Part shown: positions 22,525 through 34,599 of the stretch, piece after piece | Layout of the letters: each line of letters opens with the position of its first letter | Numbering within the stretch: position 1 is the first letter of the stretch | Assembly (NCBI GenBank): GCA_034406715.1 | Contig: CP137868.1 | Coordinates: 1,302,001 to 1,366,000 of the forward strand | DNA from: Rhodotorula mucilaginosa | Taxonomy: Eukaryota > Basidiomycota > Microbotryomycetes > Sporidiobolales > Sporidiobolaceae | Length of the DNA: 64,000 bases | Reading direction: 5' to 3' | The notes under the pieces: generated by a model | What the model was told of the DNA's origin: nothing | What the model saw: the letters and a program-made list of their open reading frames with translations, nothing else | Databases searched by the model: none | Position numbers and translations under genes: made by a program

Positions 22525-23865
22525 CTACATCCGAAGAGCTGCGCAACGCTTCCACTCCGCGCGGTTAAGGCCATAATGCACCGCAGCACGACGTCCCAGA
22601 CGAGGATTGGACCCGAGTGCTTGCTCCTGGCTCTCAACGTGGTTGACAGCTGCAAACGGAGGGGTGGCGCGGTGTTCAGGAGTGTGCGGGTCCTCAGCAG
22701 TGGGGGCATGCGGAGGAAGTGCAAGGCACTCGAAGAGTACACCTGCGTGGACATTGCTTGCAGCGTTCTCCACAGTTCTTTCCTTAATATTGTTTGACGT
22801 GGTGTGCTTTCTTGCAAAGTCGTAGGTTTCCTTCTGTACGCGAAATGCGGCTGGCAGTCAGTTGCGGAGTCAATGCAAATCATGCTTGGCAAGCTCCGCA
22901 ATTCATTTCCCATCACTCACGATCCTCTTTATGATCTCCTCAGGTGACCACTCTCCCTGTTGACCAAGGGTACGGTCAGAAGCGAACTGTATGAAAACAA
23001 GTTTGAAGTGAACAAAAGCCTTGCGTACTAGCACTTTCGCGACCTGCTCCGGGTGTCCTTTGTCAAGGAGTGTCTTCAGGCAATTGTACAGAAAGCCCAA
23101 GAGCTCCCTAATTCCCAACTGAATCAGGACATGGCTCCCCGCATAAAAGTCTTTGGTCAGCTCCGCATCAGCTTGATGGTGCCAGTCGTCGTAAAACTTT
23201 TGGTCGATCTCCCTGGACCGCGGATGTGTCTTGAGGTCGCGGAGCTTGCCACATACATCCCGGATGTGTGGTTTCCAGCCGCTCGAGGAGTTCGAGAAGC
23301 TCCGCGCGCCTGCTTTCGGGCCGGAGGATTTCCTTGCTTTTCCAAGGAAGGATGCAACTTGCTGAGAAACCACTGTCAAGTTCGTTACGCCCTGTACGGT
23401 TAACCTGTTCAGTTCTTGAGGAGCTTTTGAACTCGTAGTTGAGCAAAGCTCAGATTATGTTACCAAATTCCTCGCGAGTTTAGCGGGGTGGATTGCAAGC
23501 TGTGCAAACATGGGGAACTGGTGTCAGCGAATAAACATGAACGCAATGGAGGTGATTGTGCTCACAATACCAAGCACAAATAGGTCAAAGTGCAAAGCGA
23601 CTTTGTTGTTAAGAGCATTCTCAAAGGTGTGCTTCCTGGTCTCGAGCCACTGGTGCAGCCGCTCAAGCTGGTCTTGATCCAATGACTGCGCTTGCTGGAC
23701 CCAACATCTCTTCAACAGCTGTTGGACCTTACGAACGCAAGCCTTCTGACTGTTGGAGAGCGGGAAATCGCTCTTAGACGTGGCGGAAAGATGAGAATCG
23801 CCGCGCGGTTTACCGAGCGCAATCAGCGCTGCGGCATCCGTCTCAATCGTTGTAGGCGTGATCAT
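22525..23865 (-). CDS. Family gene A: uncharacterised multi-exon paralogue (pair 1, downstream member)
   Basis: Five exons join in phase: 23566-23865, 23464-23517, 23029-23391, 22921-22956 and 22525-22833, for 353 residues. Block 1 (100 residues) has the family Trp (KRCWVQQ) and ends ALHFDLFVLGI. The second exon gives FPMFAQLAIHP in place of LPIN. Block 3 has LIQLGIRELLGFLY. The fourth exon is exactly 36 nt and reads GEWSPEEIIKRI. The last exon closes with ALGSNPRLGRRAAVHYG and an AEW tail. The ATG at 23865 is chosen because the TCCGCGGA palindrome lies 104 bases upstream and block 1 then matches gene B in length. I recognise no known domain. Codons are less GC-biased than in the flanking genes. 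Product presumed soluble and mostly helical; function unknown. Confidence 0.78.
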
Positions 23866-23969
23866 GTGTTTTACTGGCGCGAGTATGAGTGTCAAAGTTC
23901 CAGCAGACGTAGTAAGGGTGAAAGAGTCAAGAGTCCTGTCCTTGACAAAGCACGCCACCGCTAGGCTTG

Positions 23970-23977
23970 TCCGCGGA
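23970..23977. promoter_or_regulatory. TCCGCGGA palindrome upstream of family gene A
   Basis: An 8-base palindrome with plus-strand context GGCTTGTCCGCGGATCAC, 104 bases before the gene A ATG. It is identical to the core of the Pdr1/Pdr3 response element of Saccharomyces. Binding by a Zn2Cys6 factor here is inference. Confidence 0.6.
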
Positions 23978-24089
23978 TCACTGGCGCGCTCGGGTACCTT
24001 TCGGGGCCCAGATCCCAGAGGCCAGAGGACTGCTGCAAATGCAAGATAAGAGCAACTCATCTTGGCTTGGGTGTCCACTGTGCCCGAGG

Positions 24090-24449
24090 TCAATCGGCCA
24101 CAAAGGACAAGCTACTATTGTTTGCCGACGCAGCAAGAATTCTGACTCGGAGGCTGAGCTTCCGGAGCTCCGAGAGCTCGTGAACGTACCGGCGTAGCAG
24201 CACGCCGACCCCGGAGAGTTCAATTTCTCTGATGTAGCGCACCACCACGGCCTCTTCAGTTATCACAATGCAGTAAAGCGGAGTAACGGAAGCAAAGTCA
24301 GACGAGGGGGGGACGGCGGAGCTAACAAGCTTGAGAAGGTCGAGCTCAGCCAAGCATCGTTCGAAAGGCTCACACGCTTCCGCCTTATAGCTCATAAGTC
24401 TTTGACCACTCTTCTGCAAGCCCGACAACGGAAAGTATTCTCTGCACAT
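24090..24449 (-). CDS. Possible small ORF between family genes A and B
   Basis: An uninterrupted 119-codon frame starts at an ATG (MCREYFPLSGLQKSGQ) and ends SLSFVAD before TGA. It includes alternating charged and hydrophobic stretches such as EEAVVVRYIREIEL and LLRRYVHELSELRKL that would form amphipathic helices. No homology to the A-F blocks or to any family I know. It lies in the spacer between the gene B stop and the gene A promoter. It may be a remnant of another family exon or chance. Low confidence. Confidence 0.25.
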   Translation of the reverse strand: MCREYFPLSGLQKSGQRLMSYKAEACEPFERCLAELDLLKLVSSAVPPSSDFASVTPLYCIVITEEAVVVRYIREIELSGVGVLLRRYVHELSELRKLSLRVRILAASANNSSLSFVAD

Positions 24450-24499
24450 CCGGGAATCCAGCGCGGTCCATCCAACGCACAGAAGTAAAGTTAACCCGC

Positions 24500-25804
24500 C
24501 TATCGCTCTCGCCGCCACCGCAAAGCCGCCTCCCGCTCCCAAGCCTCCCGATTGATACCATAATGCGCTGCAGCACAACGAGTAAGGCACGGTCTCAAGC
24601 CGAGTGCGCGCTCTTGCTCCGCAGGGTTGAGGAGATTCTGCAGGCTGAGTGGGTTTGCAATGTGGGCGCCAGACACACGGTGGGGCAAGCCCAACGGTTC
24701 GAAGTAGTATGGCTCGCAGCTTGTGAGCACTTCGAGGGGTAAAGAATGGCCGGGACGCAAGGTGGTGCAGTCCTGAGCGGCCTGGATGGTATTTTTCTTT
24801 GAACAGGAACGCGGCTTGCAAGTCAATAAGACCCGGAAGAAGTTGGAGATCATGAGCGGGAAGGCTTACTATCCGCTGAACTATACGGACTGGCAACCAT
24901 GTGGTCTATACATGAAGAAAGAACGGGTCATTTTCCAGGACAAACAGATTGAGAATGGACGTGTACGCACAAGCATTTCCAGAGCGCGCTTCTTGGCGCC
25001 GCGGTTGAACAGCTCACATAGAGCCTGGTACAAGAAGTACAGCAGCTCCCTGACTCCGTACTGGAGCAGCAATGGCCACCTGTCGTGCACTCCTTTGGCT
25101 AAGTCTTGTTTAGCTTGAGTGTACCAAACGTCAAAAGGCTCGGTGTCTGCGAAAGGGATGCGGTACTGATCTTTCAGCTTGAAGATGATAGTGTATGCCG
25201 TCTCTATTTGGGAAGCCCAGCCATCCGAGGTCAGACTGTCCGGGTCTCGTAGGGCGGAAAGTGTTTGACGGGCGGCCGCGAGACACCTTTGGCTGTAGTC
25301 TTGCACTGCACAGTGGACCTCCAAGGGGGTCCGAAAGGGTCAGGCAGGTCAGTCTCTATACCGCTACACATCAGGCGGGTTGTGCTGGTGGAGGTCTTAC
25401 CTCTGTCAAGCTGGACAGCACAATGCCAGGATTGATCGGCAGCTGTTTCTCTCCCAAGTTTAGCTCACGTTCAGCCCGCAGTACCCGGCATGTCATTGTT
25501 GTTCACTCACGATTCCGAGCACGAGCACATCAAAGTGCAAAGCCCGTCTGTTCCTCAGCGCTTCGGCAAACGCCTCGTGTTTGACCCGCAGCCACCTTTG
25601 AACTTTGGCGTGCAAGTGCTGCACAGAGTCACAGCTCATTATGGATACCACTGATGTGCGCCACCCATAGAATAACCGGTTGATGACAGTCTTCTGGTTC
25701 TTCGATAGTGTGAAGAAGCCGCGACGGGACAAAACATAAACTCCTCGGGCGGGTGTCCCGAGCTCGAGGAGTTTGTCAACGTTGGCGACTATGCTCGCAT
25801 CCAT
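24500..25804 (-). CDS. Family gene B: uncharacterised multi-exon paralogue (pair 1, upstream member)
   Basis: Exons 25511-25804, 25401-25442, about 24967-25318 and 24500-24864 give about 350 residues. Block 1 (98 residues) has the Trp in LFYGWRTSV and ends RALHFDVLVLGI. The second exon is 42 nt and reads LPINPGIVLSSLTE. Block 3 carries LLQYGVRELLYFLYQAL. The block that forms a 36-nt exon elsewhere is here fused to the last exon (PLMISNFFRV, then QDCTTL). The tail is AAAHYGINREAWERE, then RWRRER. The junction near 24865-24970 is the weak point: the phase-0 donor GTGCGT has no clean acceptor, so I used GTACAC with TAAG. A stop lies just upstream of that acceptor. The ATG is 92 bases after a TCCGCGGA site. 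Divergent from ATG13. Function unknown. Confidence 0.72.
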
Positions 25805-26388
25805 TTTGGCGCTCTCGAGGATGGAGAAGGGAAAAGAACAAGAGCGCTGAGCGCACGCGATTCCATAGTCCAGCCGAACACTCAGCTGGCGGGTTGTCCG
25901 CGGATTCGCCAGCGTGCCGCGCGGCCGTGCCGCGCGGCGCGAGCTAGGCGTGACGCTTCGCTGCGACCGCGAGCAGAACGCAAGCTCACTGAATCGAGCC
26001 CGAGAGGTGGCACCCTGAGCACGACCTATTGCTTCGTGAAAGTCTGGAGCAAAAAGTGAAGAGAGAGAGAGAGAGAAGTCGCGCAGATGGACTCATTACT
26101 AAAACTCCTGTAGTCGATTGATACGAGTGATTACAAATACGACGTCGGGCGCCCCACACCGCCGCGCTCCCTCCTCCGATCGACAGCCACTGCGGTGACG
26201 TGTGACCGCTGAACAGGCGCTGCTATACTCACTCGGACTCGCGTACATCGCTGGATCCCTGCTTACGCCCGCCGATCCGGCCTCTGATTCGACGGACCCG
26301 CTTGAACCGCGATGACTCCGAGTCGGCACCTCGAACCTCGACTCCGCATCTGAGCCGTACTAGAGCGCGAATCTACAGCAAGACAGAG
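25805..26388. promoter_or_regulatory. Divergent promoter region of family gene B and ATG13
   Basis: 584 bases between two start codons facing away from each other. It holds the gene B palindrome and a GA dinucleotide run near 26060-26075. No further element is recognised. Confidence 0.45.
25897..25904. promoter_or_regulatory. TCCGCGGA palindrome upstream of family gene B
   Basis: Plus-strand context GGGTTGTCCGCGGATTCGCC, 92 bases before the gene B ATG. Same octamer and similar flanks as at the other five family promoters. Confidence 0.62.
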
Positions 26389-29300
26389 ATGGATATACAC
26401 ATGTCAGAGGAAGATCGGGCAAAGGCGGACCAGCTCGTGCACGTACGTTCTTCCACCGCCTGCCATCATTGCGCAATCAGCGGATCACGTTATCGCGCGA
26501 AGGGAGGGCTGACTCGCTTCCGACCCTGCCAGCATTTCTACGCCAAGACAGTTGCAGTCATCTCCCAGGCTCGAGGCGCGGAGGCGCCGGCGGGACCGAC
26601 CGCGTCTACTCCTCCCGTCGCCGCGGCAACCGACGACACCGGAAGGAGGCGGACCGTCTCCGGGGCGACAAAGACCAAGCGAAGCAACAAATGGGTGGGC
26701 AGGCAGTCGAATACCTATGATCTGGAGTAGTCAAATTGATCCCAGTGCTGCCTTTATCCCAGTTCAACCTCGAACTGCCCGACCCGGATGCATTCCGCTC
26801 GCAACTCAAGACATGGCGAACTGTGTCGTCTTCTTTCCCTCCCACGGCCGCCACCACCACCACCGCCACCTCCTCCTCCTTGACCCCACCACCCTTGAAC
26901 AGCCCTCCGCCGCTCGTCCTCCAAGTCGTGCTCGACTCGTCCGATTTGACCTCGAACCAAACCGTCGTCCTCTCGGACGAACGCGGCCGACGCGTCCGAG
27001 TCGAGCCTGCCGCCTCTCCCTCGCTGCTCGAGCATCAGAACCGGTACGGTCACGCAATCGCGAGACCGGCTTCGGCTGCGGGCTACGCTCGAAGGCCGAT
27101 CAGTCCGTACCCGCCTCCAGCGGGCTCGACCGGAGTCGGTGCGGTGCACGGAAAGCACCAATCCGGAACGAGCAGCGCCGGGACTCGATCTCCTGCTCGA
27201 GGGAGTAATGCCTCTACGAATGCAACGCCTCCGATCGTTCTCGAGCAATGGACTCTGAACCTCGTTCCGTTCTCTGCCGCCGAACCGGAATCTCGACGTC
27301 GACAAAGGACCAGCGGTGACGCTCCGGGTTCCCATCCTGGCTCGTCTGAACCCTCACCTGTGTCTTCAGCTACCGCCTCGACCTCGTACTCCTATCCATC
27401 CGCGACGGCACCGCCTCCCCCTGCAGCCGTCGAACTCGCAACCGTGTACAAACACTCGATCTTGCACTTCCGGACGCTCTACTCTCTCGTCCGGACTCTG
27501 CCGGCTTTTTCTCTTGCGCGCACCCTCGCGCGGAGGAGGAAAGGTCTCTCGGCAGCGGCGAGCGGCGGCGGCAGCAGAGCCGAAGGCGGGCTAGCAGGAA
27601 GCGCCGATTTGGCGGGTGGCGGAGCTCGGCCGGCTGCGATAACGGGGCATGGAGCGGGACTCGGAGTCCGAGTTCGGCTCGTGCAGGCAACAAGCGGCGA
27701 TGGAAGCCAACGCCGTCCTTCTGGCCACGAGGGACTCCCGCGTGCTCCGACGAACGACGACGAGCCAGACGAGGTCGTCGCGGTCGATGTGGCACTCGAC
27801 GGCGGCGACGATACAGCTTATGCAGCGCGGTCGGCAGCGAAGGACGGCGCCGCCTCATCTAGGCGACGTCCGACTTCGGAGAAGATTGTGTTTCCCGGCG
27901 TGTTGACTCCGTTCGGGTACGTTACGGTTGACCTCTCATGCTTTTAATGCATTCACTCCATTCTGCTCTCCGTACACTGACGTCTGTGTCGATATCCGTA
28001 CAGCGCTCTGGTCCTTTCGCTCGAGTACCGCGTCAATACCGACTTTGCAGTCGAAGACATCGAGACCCTCCTCTCGTCTCGGTTTATCGACGAGGACTTT
28101 TTCCGCCCCACCGTCGCACGCTACACGAGTACGGCTGCCGTTCCTACTGCCGCTGGCGGCAGCTCGCGAGACCCGCCAGCGCCGGATGAGGTGGTCCGGC
28201 CGGGCTCGTTGCCCATCTCGGCGGCGTTTCAACCTCGCGCAGCAGATCGAGCGATCAGTGGGTCGCCTAGCGGTTTACGTCGCGAAACAAATCAAGCAGA
28301 GTTTCCCCCGCCACCAGCAGTAGCCAACCCCTATGGTTCACTGTCCGCGCGGCGCTCGGGCGGACTCTTGAACGAGCCGACGGCGGAAGCACCATCACGT
28401 CAAGAATCGATCGTTCGCGCGGCGACTGCCCCTTTGCCGGTCCCGGCCAGCTCACCGCGTACACAGAGTTCGTTCGCGCTCGGATCGGTCTCGTCGAGCC
28501 AGGGCGGCGCTCGAACCGGCGAAGCTCAGCCTGCGACAAGCGGCCCGTCTTCGGCAACAGCTGTCGCCGGTACTCCTTCCACCGGCGCAGGTGCCGGTAC
28601 AAATGTCGAGCCGGCCTTCATCTCGCTTTCTCGGACTCGCGGTGCGAGCTTTGGCGGGACCGGCTCGGGGATCCAGCGGTCGAGTCCGCTCAGCGGCAGT
28701 CCGGGCGGTTCGGCCAGTCCGAGTCCTGCCGACGTCGGTGTCGCACCGAATGTTGCTGGGTCGCTTCCGCGTCGACCAAGCTTGACGTCGAGCGGCGCGA
28801 GCGGTTCCCCCATCTTCCGTCCTGGCAGCTACGTCGGCACGCCTGGCTTGTCCTCTTCGCCTTCGCAAGGGTTCGGCTATGGCTATGGGCACGCATACAG
28901 CTACGGGAGTCCAAGCACCGGCATCGTTCGCCATCAGCAACAGCAGCAGGTTCCCGCCAGCGGCAGTCCGTCCTCGCAGCACTCTTTCAACATGTCTCGC
29001 TCGCCGCTCGGCGGTCCGCCCACGTTCCCAGGCGGAGCGACCGGACCAGCACCGACTCCTCGTCCGATCATGCAGGGCGTCCGGACGTCAAGCTATACCG
29101 GAACAGGCGGGATCGCCGCCGCCAGCGCCTACGGAAGTCAGGGCTCGTACACGGCTTCGAGATCGTACGGCCGAACGGGATCGTCCGCCGGTTCGGCCGA
29201 ATGGCCCGCCGGCGCTGCAGGTCCGGGAACTGGTCCGGAGCCATTGAGCAGGCGGTCGACCGCGAGCCGACTCTCGTTCGGAGCTGCGGGCAGCCCGGCC

Positions 29301-30695
29301 ATCGCGGCCGTTGCCGCGAGCCGTTCGTCTCGGCTCGGCACCATGATGCGCCAACACGACGAAGGTCGCTTCCCGCTCACCACTTCGAGCAGTGCGCCGA
29401 CGACAAGCGCTACCAAGCGCTTCCTCAACGAGGGCAGGCCACCCGAAGACGCCGCCGAGATTGAAGACTTTCTCAGCATGCTCGACTCGAAGCCCGACCT
29501 GCGCGCACTCGACTCGAGTCGTTCGTTGCCTGCCGCGCCCGGCACTCGCAGCGTCATCATGAGCAAGCGCGACATCGACGAGCAGCTGCGCATGCTCAAA
29601 TCGAGCGTGTTCGGAAACGTCAGCGGCACGAGCGGCGACAGTCCGAGTCCGCCGGCTTTCACGAGCACCCTCGCTGCTACGACTTCGGGCGCAGGGGGAC
29701 CGAGCGCGAGTCCGCGCAACCCGAGTGGGCTCAGCGCTCTTCGCAGGCAGACAAGTCGGCTTTCCATCGAGGAACACCCCGCCGAGGAGCTCGCTGCTGC
29801 CGAGGCGGACGCGGCGGTCGCGCCCAGTCAGCCGGTCCGAGTCTCACCAGTCCGCGAGAGGCTTTCGCCTCCCACGTTGCACACTCCCGAGCACGGCAAC
29901 GGAGGAAGCGGTCTTGACCGAACACCGCGTGGAGGCTACCGAACGCTCAAGCGCGACGTTCTTGCCAGCCCAACCCTGTCTGCTACGTCTTCTTCGACGG
30001 CATTGCCGCCCCCGCCGCTTTCCGGCGAGTCTCCCCTGCGAGTCGAACCGCGCTTCTTACCGCTGCCGACGTCTTCGACAACTTCGCCTTTGGCCTCTCC
30101 GCGTCATCAACCGCACGCGCCTCTTTTCCCGTGCATGGTACCGTCTGTCGCGCAACCGTACCCGCCGCTGCCGTACCCTCCTGCTGTCACCACGACCGTG
30201 TCCACCTCTACCGATCCGATCCCCTTCAGCCCGTACATCTCGCGCGCGAGTCGGCAACCCGTCGGTCCCACTCGCGCCGGCACCGGCGAGACGGCTTTCG
30301 GCTTGTCGACGATCGAGTCGGAGCGTACGTCGATGACAGCTTCGGTGTCGAGCTTGAGCACGCGCGACGACGGTGACGGCGAGCAGGAAAACTCGTACCG
30401 AGGTGAGGAAGAAGCGGTCGGACGCCTCGAGCTGGACGACTCGCCGGCGCTCTCGCAGGAAGGTGGGCAGAATGAGAGGCGTGGACGTGCAGCCTGGAGT
30501 GGGCTCTCGACCGAAGCGGAAGGAGGTGCCGACGAGGACGACATCGGTACGCTCGCCGCGGCAGCGATTCGCCACAGTCGCGAGCCGACTCCGGCAGCTC
30601 GTCAGCACCCAGCTGGGTATTTCTCGGGCAGCTCTCGTCGCAGTCGCAGCCGAGGCGGCGCCATCAGTCCTCCGGATATGCCTTGGATGGCTTGA
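26389..30695 (+). CDS. ATG13: Autophagy-initiation scaffold Atg13
   Basis: Regulatory subunit of the Atg1 kinase complex at the phagophore assembly site. Exons 26389-26442, 26533-26694, 26763-27916 and 28004-30695 sum to 1354 codons, 1353 residues, longer than yeast Atg13 (738). The HORMA domain begins KADQLVH-HFYAKTVAVISQARG, followed by the family pattern KRSNKW-FNLELPDPDAFR. Later comes the core helix YKHSILHFRTLYSLVRTLPA, and ALVLSLEYRVNTDF in the safety-belt region. Long Ser/Pro/Gly-rich inserts separate these blocks. The ~840-residue C-terminal part is disordered, which suits the phosphoregulated, Atg17-binding tail known for the family, but I do not see the short binding motifs by eye. 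An ATG four codons downstream (26401) is an alternative start. Confident on the HORMA pieces. Confidence 0.93.
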
Positions 30696-31129
30696 CGATT
30701 CGACGCGACGAGCGTTCGGACGTTTGTATAGAGACGTGACTTTCTTCTTGGACCCCATTCCCTTCCCCTTACTCACAGTGACTTGTATCTTGGGATCTTC
30801 CCCTTGTCGGCATGCCATATAGTCTTCTGCATGGAATGATCAGCTTACTTGCGTCAACGAGTTCGGGTCCAATCGGGTACGGCCAGCGTCGAAGAATCAC
30901 GTGTCCAAGTCGACCGCGGGCCAAGTCGGCGAAACTCACTTCCCACGTCAGACGCTGCTCTCTCGAGTCCGTTCCAGTACCTACTTTGCGCAGGAGAACG
31001 ATTTGCTCTCTACAGCTAAGACAAGGCTCCCCACTACGAGCACAACGACCAGCAACACGCGCCGCCCCACCTTCGGTCCGGTCGATTGCCTCTCTCCGAC
31101 TTGCCGCGGCCTTCTCAAACATCAACACT
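30696..31129. promoter_or_regulatory. Intergenic between ATG13 and the acetyltransferase gene
   Basis: 434 bases, same-strand neighbours. It includes CACGTG near 30895-30902. An open frame runs into the acetyltransferase from upstream, but no upstream ATG is better supported. Otherwise nothing is seen. Confidence 0.35.
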
Positions 31130-31991
31130 ATGCTGGCACTCGAGCCCGCGTACTTGCCGTTGCAGCCTATATCGGGACCGAGCACTCCGAGCTCAACCTC
31201 CGTGTACCCTCTCGTCGACCTCGCGCCGGAGAGAGCCCGATTGGACACGGCGCCGTTAGCGTGTTCAGTCGCGGCATTACGTTATGCCTTCCGTCCATTC
31301 CCAGTCCGGTCAGTGTCGGGCGGGTCCTCGACTGCTGAACCTCCGGCAAAGAGGGCAAGGCGACTCCATCGACAGTCGGACGAGATTCGGTCGATTCGCC
31401 GTGCCGACGTTGATGCAGTTCGCGACCTGCAGGTGAGCCTATCATCTACACTTTCAAAGCGGACTCTGTCACCTTGCTCTCGTCGCGTGGTAAACTGACC
31501 CGCTCCTGTTTGAGTTCCGGCAGGGAGCATGTCTTCCACTCGACTATCCCGTCTCTTTTTACACCACACTCATGAGCTCTTCCACGTCGGCGTGCCTAGC
31601 GAGCTTCGACGCCCACGGAACAACGACAGGTTTCGCCGCCGTACAACTAATTGCCCCACCTCCCTCCCTATCATCACCCCGGGCGGATCCCATCCCGGAA
31701 ATCTACATTCTCGCCCTCTCTGTCTCGCGCGCATCTCGGCGGAAGGGTCTCGGCGCAACCCTATTGCGACAAGCGACAGCGGGCCTCGTCCGCGCAGCTA
31801 GCTCAGGCAACCGGAAAAAAGTTAAACTCTCGTTGCACGTCGAGGTCGGAAACGAGGACGCGTTGGCATTCTATCGCAAACTCGGCCTCGACATTGCCGG
31901 GACCCGCCCTCGCTTCTATAGACGATTACGGAACGGCGGAGGAGCTTCAGATGCATATGAGGTGTCCGGAATCGTCGAGTGGGTATCATGA
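31130..31991 (+). CDS. GNAT N-acetyltransferase, probably N-terminal (Naa50-like)
   Basis: Transfers acetyl from acetyl-CoA to an amino group. Two exons, 31130-31432 and 31524-31991, give 256 residues. After ~75 variable residues, IRRADVDAVRDLQ-GACLPLDYPVSFY matches the first strand and substrate loop of Naa50-type enzymes. IYILALSVSRASRRKGLGA is the acetyl-CoA motif A (R-x-x-G-x-G/A). VEVGNEDALAFYRKLGL is motif B, which in Naa50 leads to the aromatic peptide-binding residues. An Ala-rich linker of about 20 residues lies between the two motifs. The ATG at 31130 is the first that leaves a reasonable leader. The family is clear; the exact substrate class is inferred from the PLDYP loop. Confidence 0.82.
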
Positions 31992-32116
31992 GGATGTTTC
32001 GTACAGGTCTCATCAGCGAAACGAACCAGCATTCTCTCCACTTCTGTGCGGAAGCAGTGCAGCAGCGGAGCCTTGTCGAGCAAGCAGAGAATACGAGTAG
32101 CAGTACAAATACAAAG

Positions 32117-34599
32117 TCACGCGTCCTTCGTCTCCATCTTCTGGTCTGACGATTGCGCCGCTTCTTGTTCTCGGTGTCTGCGACACTTCTCGCAAGGGTC
32201 GCTGTGGTGATCCCCGCCGTGGACGCGCTGGCTCGCTACTCGTTCCACTTGGGCCAACTTGTCGCGAAGGTGACGCAGATCTGCAGTGTCCAAGAACGTC
32301 AGCCGCACGGCACATATTGCATGTCCTCCAGCTTGATCGTATCGACTGACAAAGGAACTCCTTCATCGAGCGGTCGTTCTCGACGTGCTCGCGGTTCTCG
32401 CGCGAGAACTGCTCTCGATCTGTAATCCGGAGATCGTCTGTATTAGCCTTTCGTCTGCACAAAGTGTTCGAACATCCGCCCTCACCCATCACTCGACGCG
32501 CCACGCGATCGACATGCTCATCCTTGACATCGTCGTCCGAGACGATCAAGTGGTCGAGATGCCGCCTGACATCTCGCAGCAGGCTGAGGACCGCCCTTTC
32601 GTGATGATCATGCCGGTCGTCATCTTCGCGAGCGGGGATCACCGTGACGTCCGAATCTCGCGTCTTGCCAGTTTCGGCACGGGGCAAAGAGAGGGACGAG
32701 CCGGATCCGCCATCCTTTTCCGCTTGCGGGAGAACGTCGATGTCGGCGTGTTGAAGCTCCTTCGCATGTTGCGGCTGGAAGACCTTGATGAAGGCGCGAG
32801 TGAGGAAGCTTCGCTGGAAGGTTTCCTCTGACAGAACGCGAGCTGCTTCAGCCATGGCATCCCTGTTGATCCAGAAAGGCGATCGTGACTCACTGAAGCG
32901 ACTCGTATATGCATCCGCGATGACCGAGAAGAGGACCGTCAAGATTCCGGCGCCGAGGATTGCCCAAACGCAGAAGAAAGCCCTTCCGGCCTGCGTTTGG
33001 GGCGCATAGTCGCCGTAGCCGATCGATGAAGCCATGACAAAGACGAAGTAGAAAGCGATGCCGTAGGTCCAGCCTTCTAGGCGGCCGAAGACTGCGGCGC
33101 CGACGAACCAGAAGGTGAGGAAAAAGACGAGGGAAGTGGCGAGCTGTTCTTTGCGCTAAAAGTCAGCGAAACGTTCCCAGTCAGAGTCGTGCTCGGCCGT
33201 ACCTGCGAGCGGAACTCTCTGTTCTTCTCGGCCCTGAGCTCCTCGATCGCCTTCTCGTATCTCTCATGCTCCGCTGCGCCTGAACCCGGCGCGACCGATT
33301 CTTCCTCCTCCTCTGCGTCCGCCACCTCTTGTTCCGCCTCCTGTCGGGGCCGAGAGCGGATGAGGCCGAAGGAAACGATCGAGATGACGAGAGATCCGAT
33401 TCCGGGCGACGGCGACGCGGTCGCGGGAACATGCCGGCGGAGGCGTTCGAGGATGAGCCGTTCTTGCGACTTGTACCTGTGCGGAAATCGGTGTCAGCTT
33501 TTTGACATTTTGTCCGGCAGGCGATGGGAAGCTCACTGCTCCTGGACTGCCTCCAGAGCGGTTGCTCGGGTGAAGGTGACGAGGAGGGCGAAGGTGAGAA
33601 TGCCAAAGACGTTCCAAAAGACGGAGAACACGATGGCGCCCGTCGTGTTGAGCGTCACGTCCCCGAAGCCGACCGTCAGTGCCGATTGCACGCAAAAGTA
33701 AATCGTGTCGAGGTATGTGGCACCGATGATCAGGTAGCGGTAGGCGACCGAGCCGATCAAGATGAGGAAGACGAAAAAATCCCAGGTCAGAACGAGGGAC
33801 CGTTGCTGTCCGCTGACGCCGGTGCCGCCGCGAGAATACCAGCCGGTGAGAGTTCCGTCAAATATGAGCAAGGCGACGGAAGCTGCTGCGACGCAGGCGC
33901 TTGCGGCGGTCAACCAGAAGGCAGTCGACAAGACGTATCCGTCGGGGTGGGCATGTTCGACGCCAAAGATGATCAGCGCGACGAGATTGACGACGACATG
34001 AGCCGTCAGGAAGGCGATGGTTCCCAACGAGAAGAAGCGCTGTAGGTGATGAGGGTAAGTCTCCTCCTCGAGTCATCCTAAGGCTAGCCTCGTTTCCACC
34101 GTCCCTTCAGCGGCCAACACGCTTGGGTTTCCGCCCGCCAGCAGCACAATCCCTTTCCGAGAAGCCGCACTCACGGGATGGGTGTCGATCAGACGGAAGA
34201 GTATCGCAATATTCGCGAAAATCGCGAGCGCGAGTGTCAGAGCTCCGGCGGCGACGATCAAGGGCGGGTCCGGTCTTGCTTCGACGATAGCCCCGCTAGC
34301 GTCTTTGACGACGTACCTGCAGAGCAACAGAAATGGTTAGCTGCGCCTTTCCCATGCGAGAACCTACTCTTCGTTTTCATCAGCGAAGAGAAAGGCAATC
34401 GCACTCACCACTTCTCCGTCAAGCCCGGCAATGAGAACAGCGGGCATAGCGGTACCAGCAGCTGCGCGGACAATGAAGAGAACCGCCTGAGCGCTGCTTG
34501 CCTGCGCTCGATCTCTTGCTGCTTCCGTTCCGCTTCGGTCCTCAAACGCTTCTTCTGCGGATGTGCGCGCTGGTGTACGACGTCGAGCGAGACGTGCAT
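32117..34599 (-). CDS. TOK1: Two-pore-domain outward-rectifier K+ channel (TOK family)
   Basis: Plasma-membrane potassium channel. Six exons (34409-34599, 34175-34316, 33537-34039, 33203-33476, 32351-33155, 32117-32280) sum to 693 codons, 692 residues, almost the yeast Tok1 length (691). The selectivity filters are TVGFGDV and SIGYGDY, the two-pore signature. Around them are about eight hydrophobic spans, for example GALTLALAIFANIAILF, AHVVVNLVALIIFGV, WDFFVFLILIGSVAY, NVFGILTFALLVTF, SLVFFLTFWFVGAAVF and VWAILGAGILTVLF. A charged cytosolic loop (EKAIEELRAEKNREF) links the pore halves and a coiled, acidic C-terminus follows. The last intron (32281-32350, GTCAGT donor, CACTGCAG acceptor) is needed: reading through gives a long Arg/Ser tail instead of the coiled sequence DLRHLRDKLAQVERVA. 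Start at 34599 is the best visible ATG. Confidence 0.94.

Noticed and set aside
25511-25804. Block 1 of the family as a mitochondrial or secretory signal because of its hydrophobic end
   Set aside because: The hydrophobic stretch (FDVLVLGI) is only about 8-10 residues and lies about 95 residues in, too short and too late for a signal peptide or membrane span.
32013-32350. Read-through C-terminus of the K+ channel ending at 32013
   Set aside because: A good GTCAGT/CACTGCAG intron (32281-32350) leads to a coiled, well-formed tail stopping at 32117; the read-through tail is random in composition.
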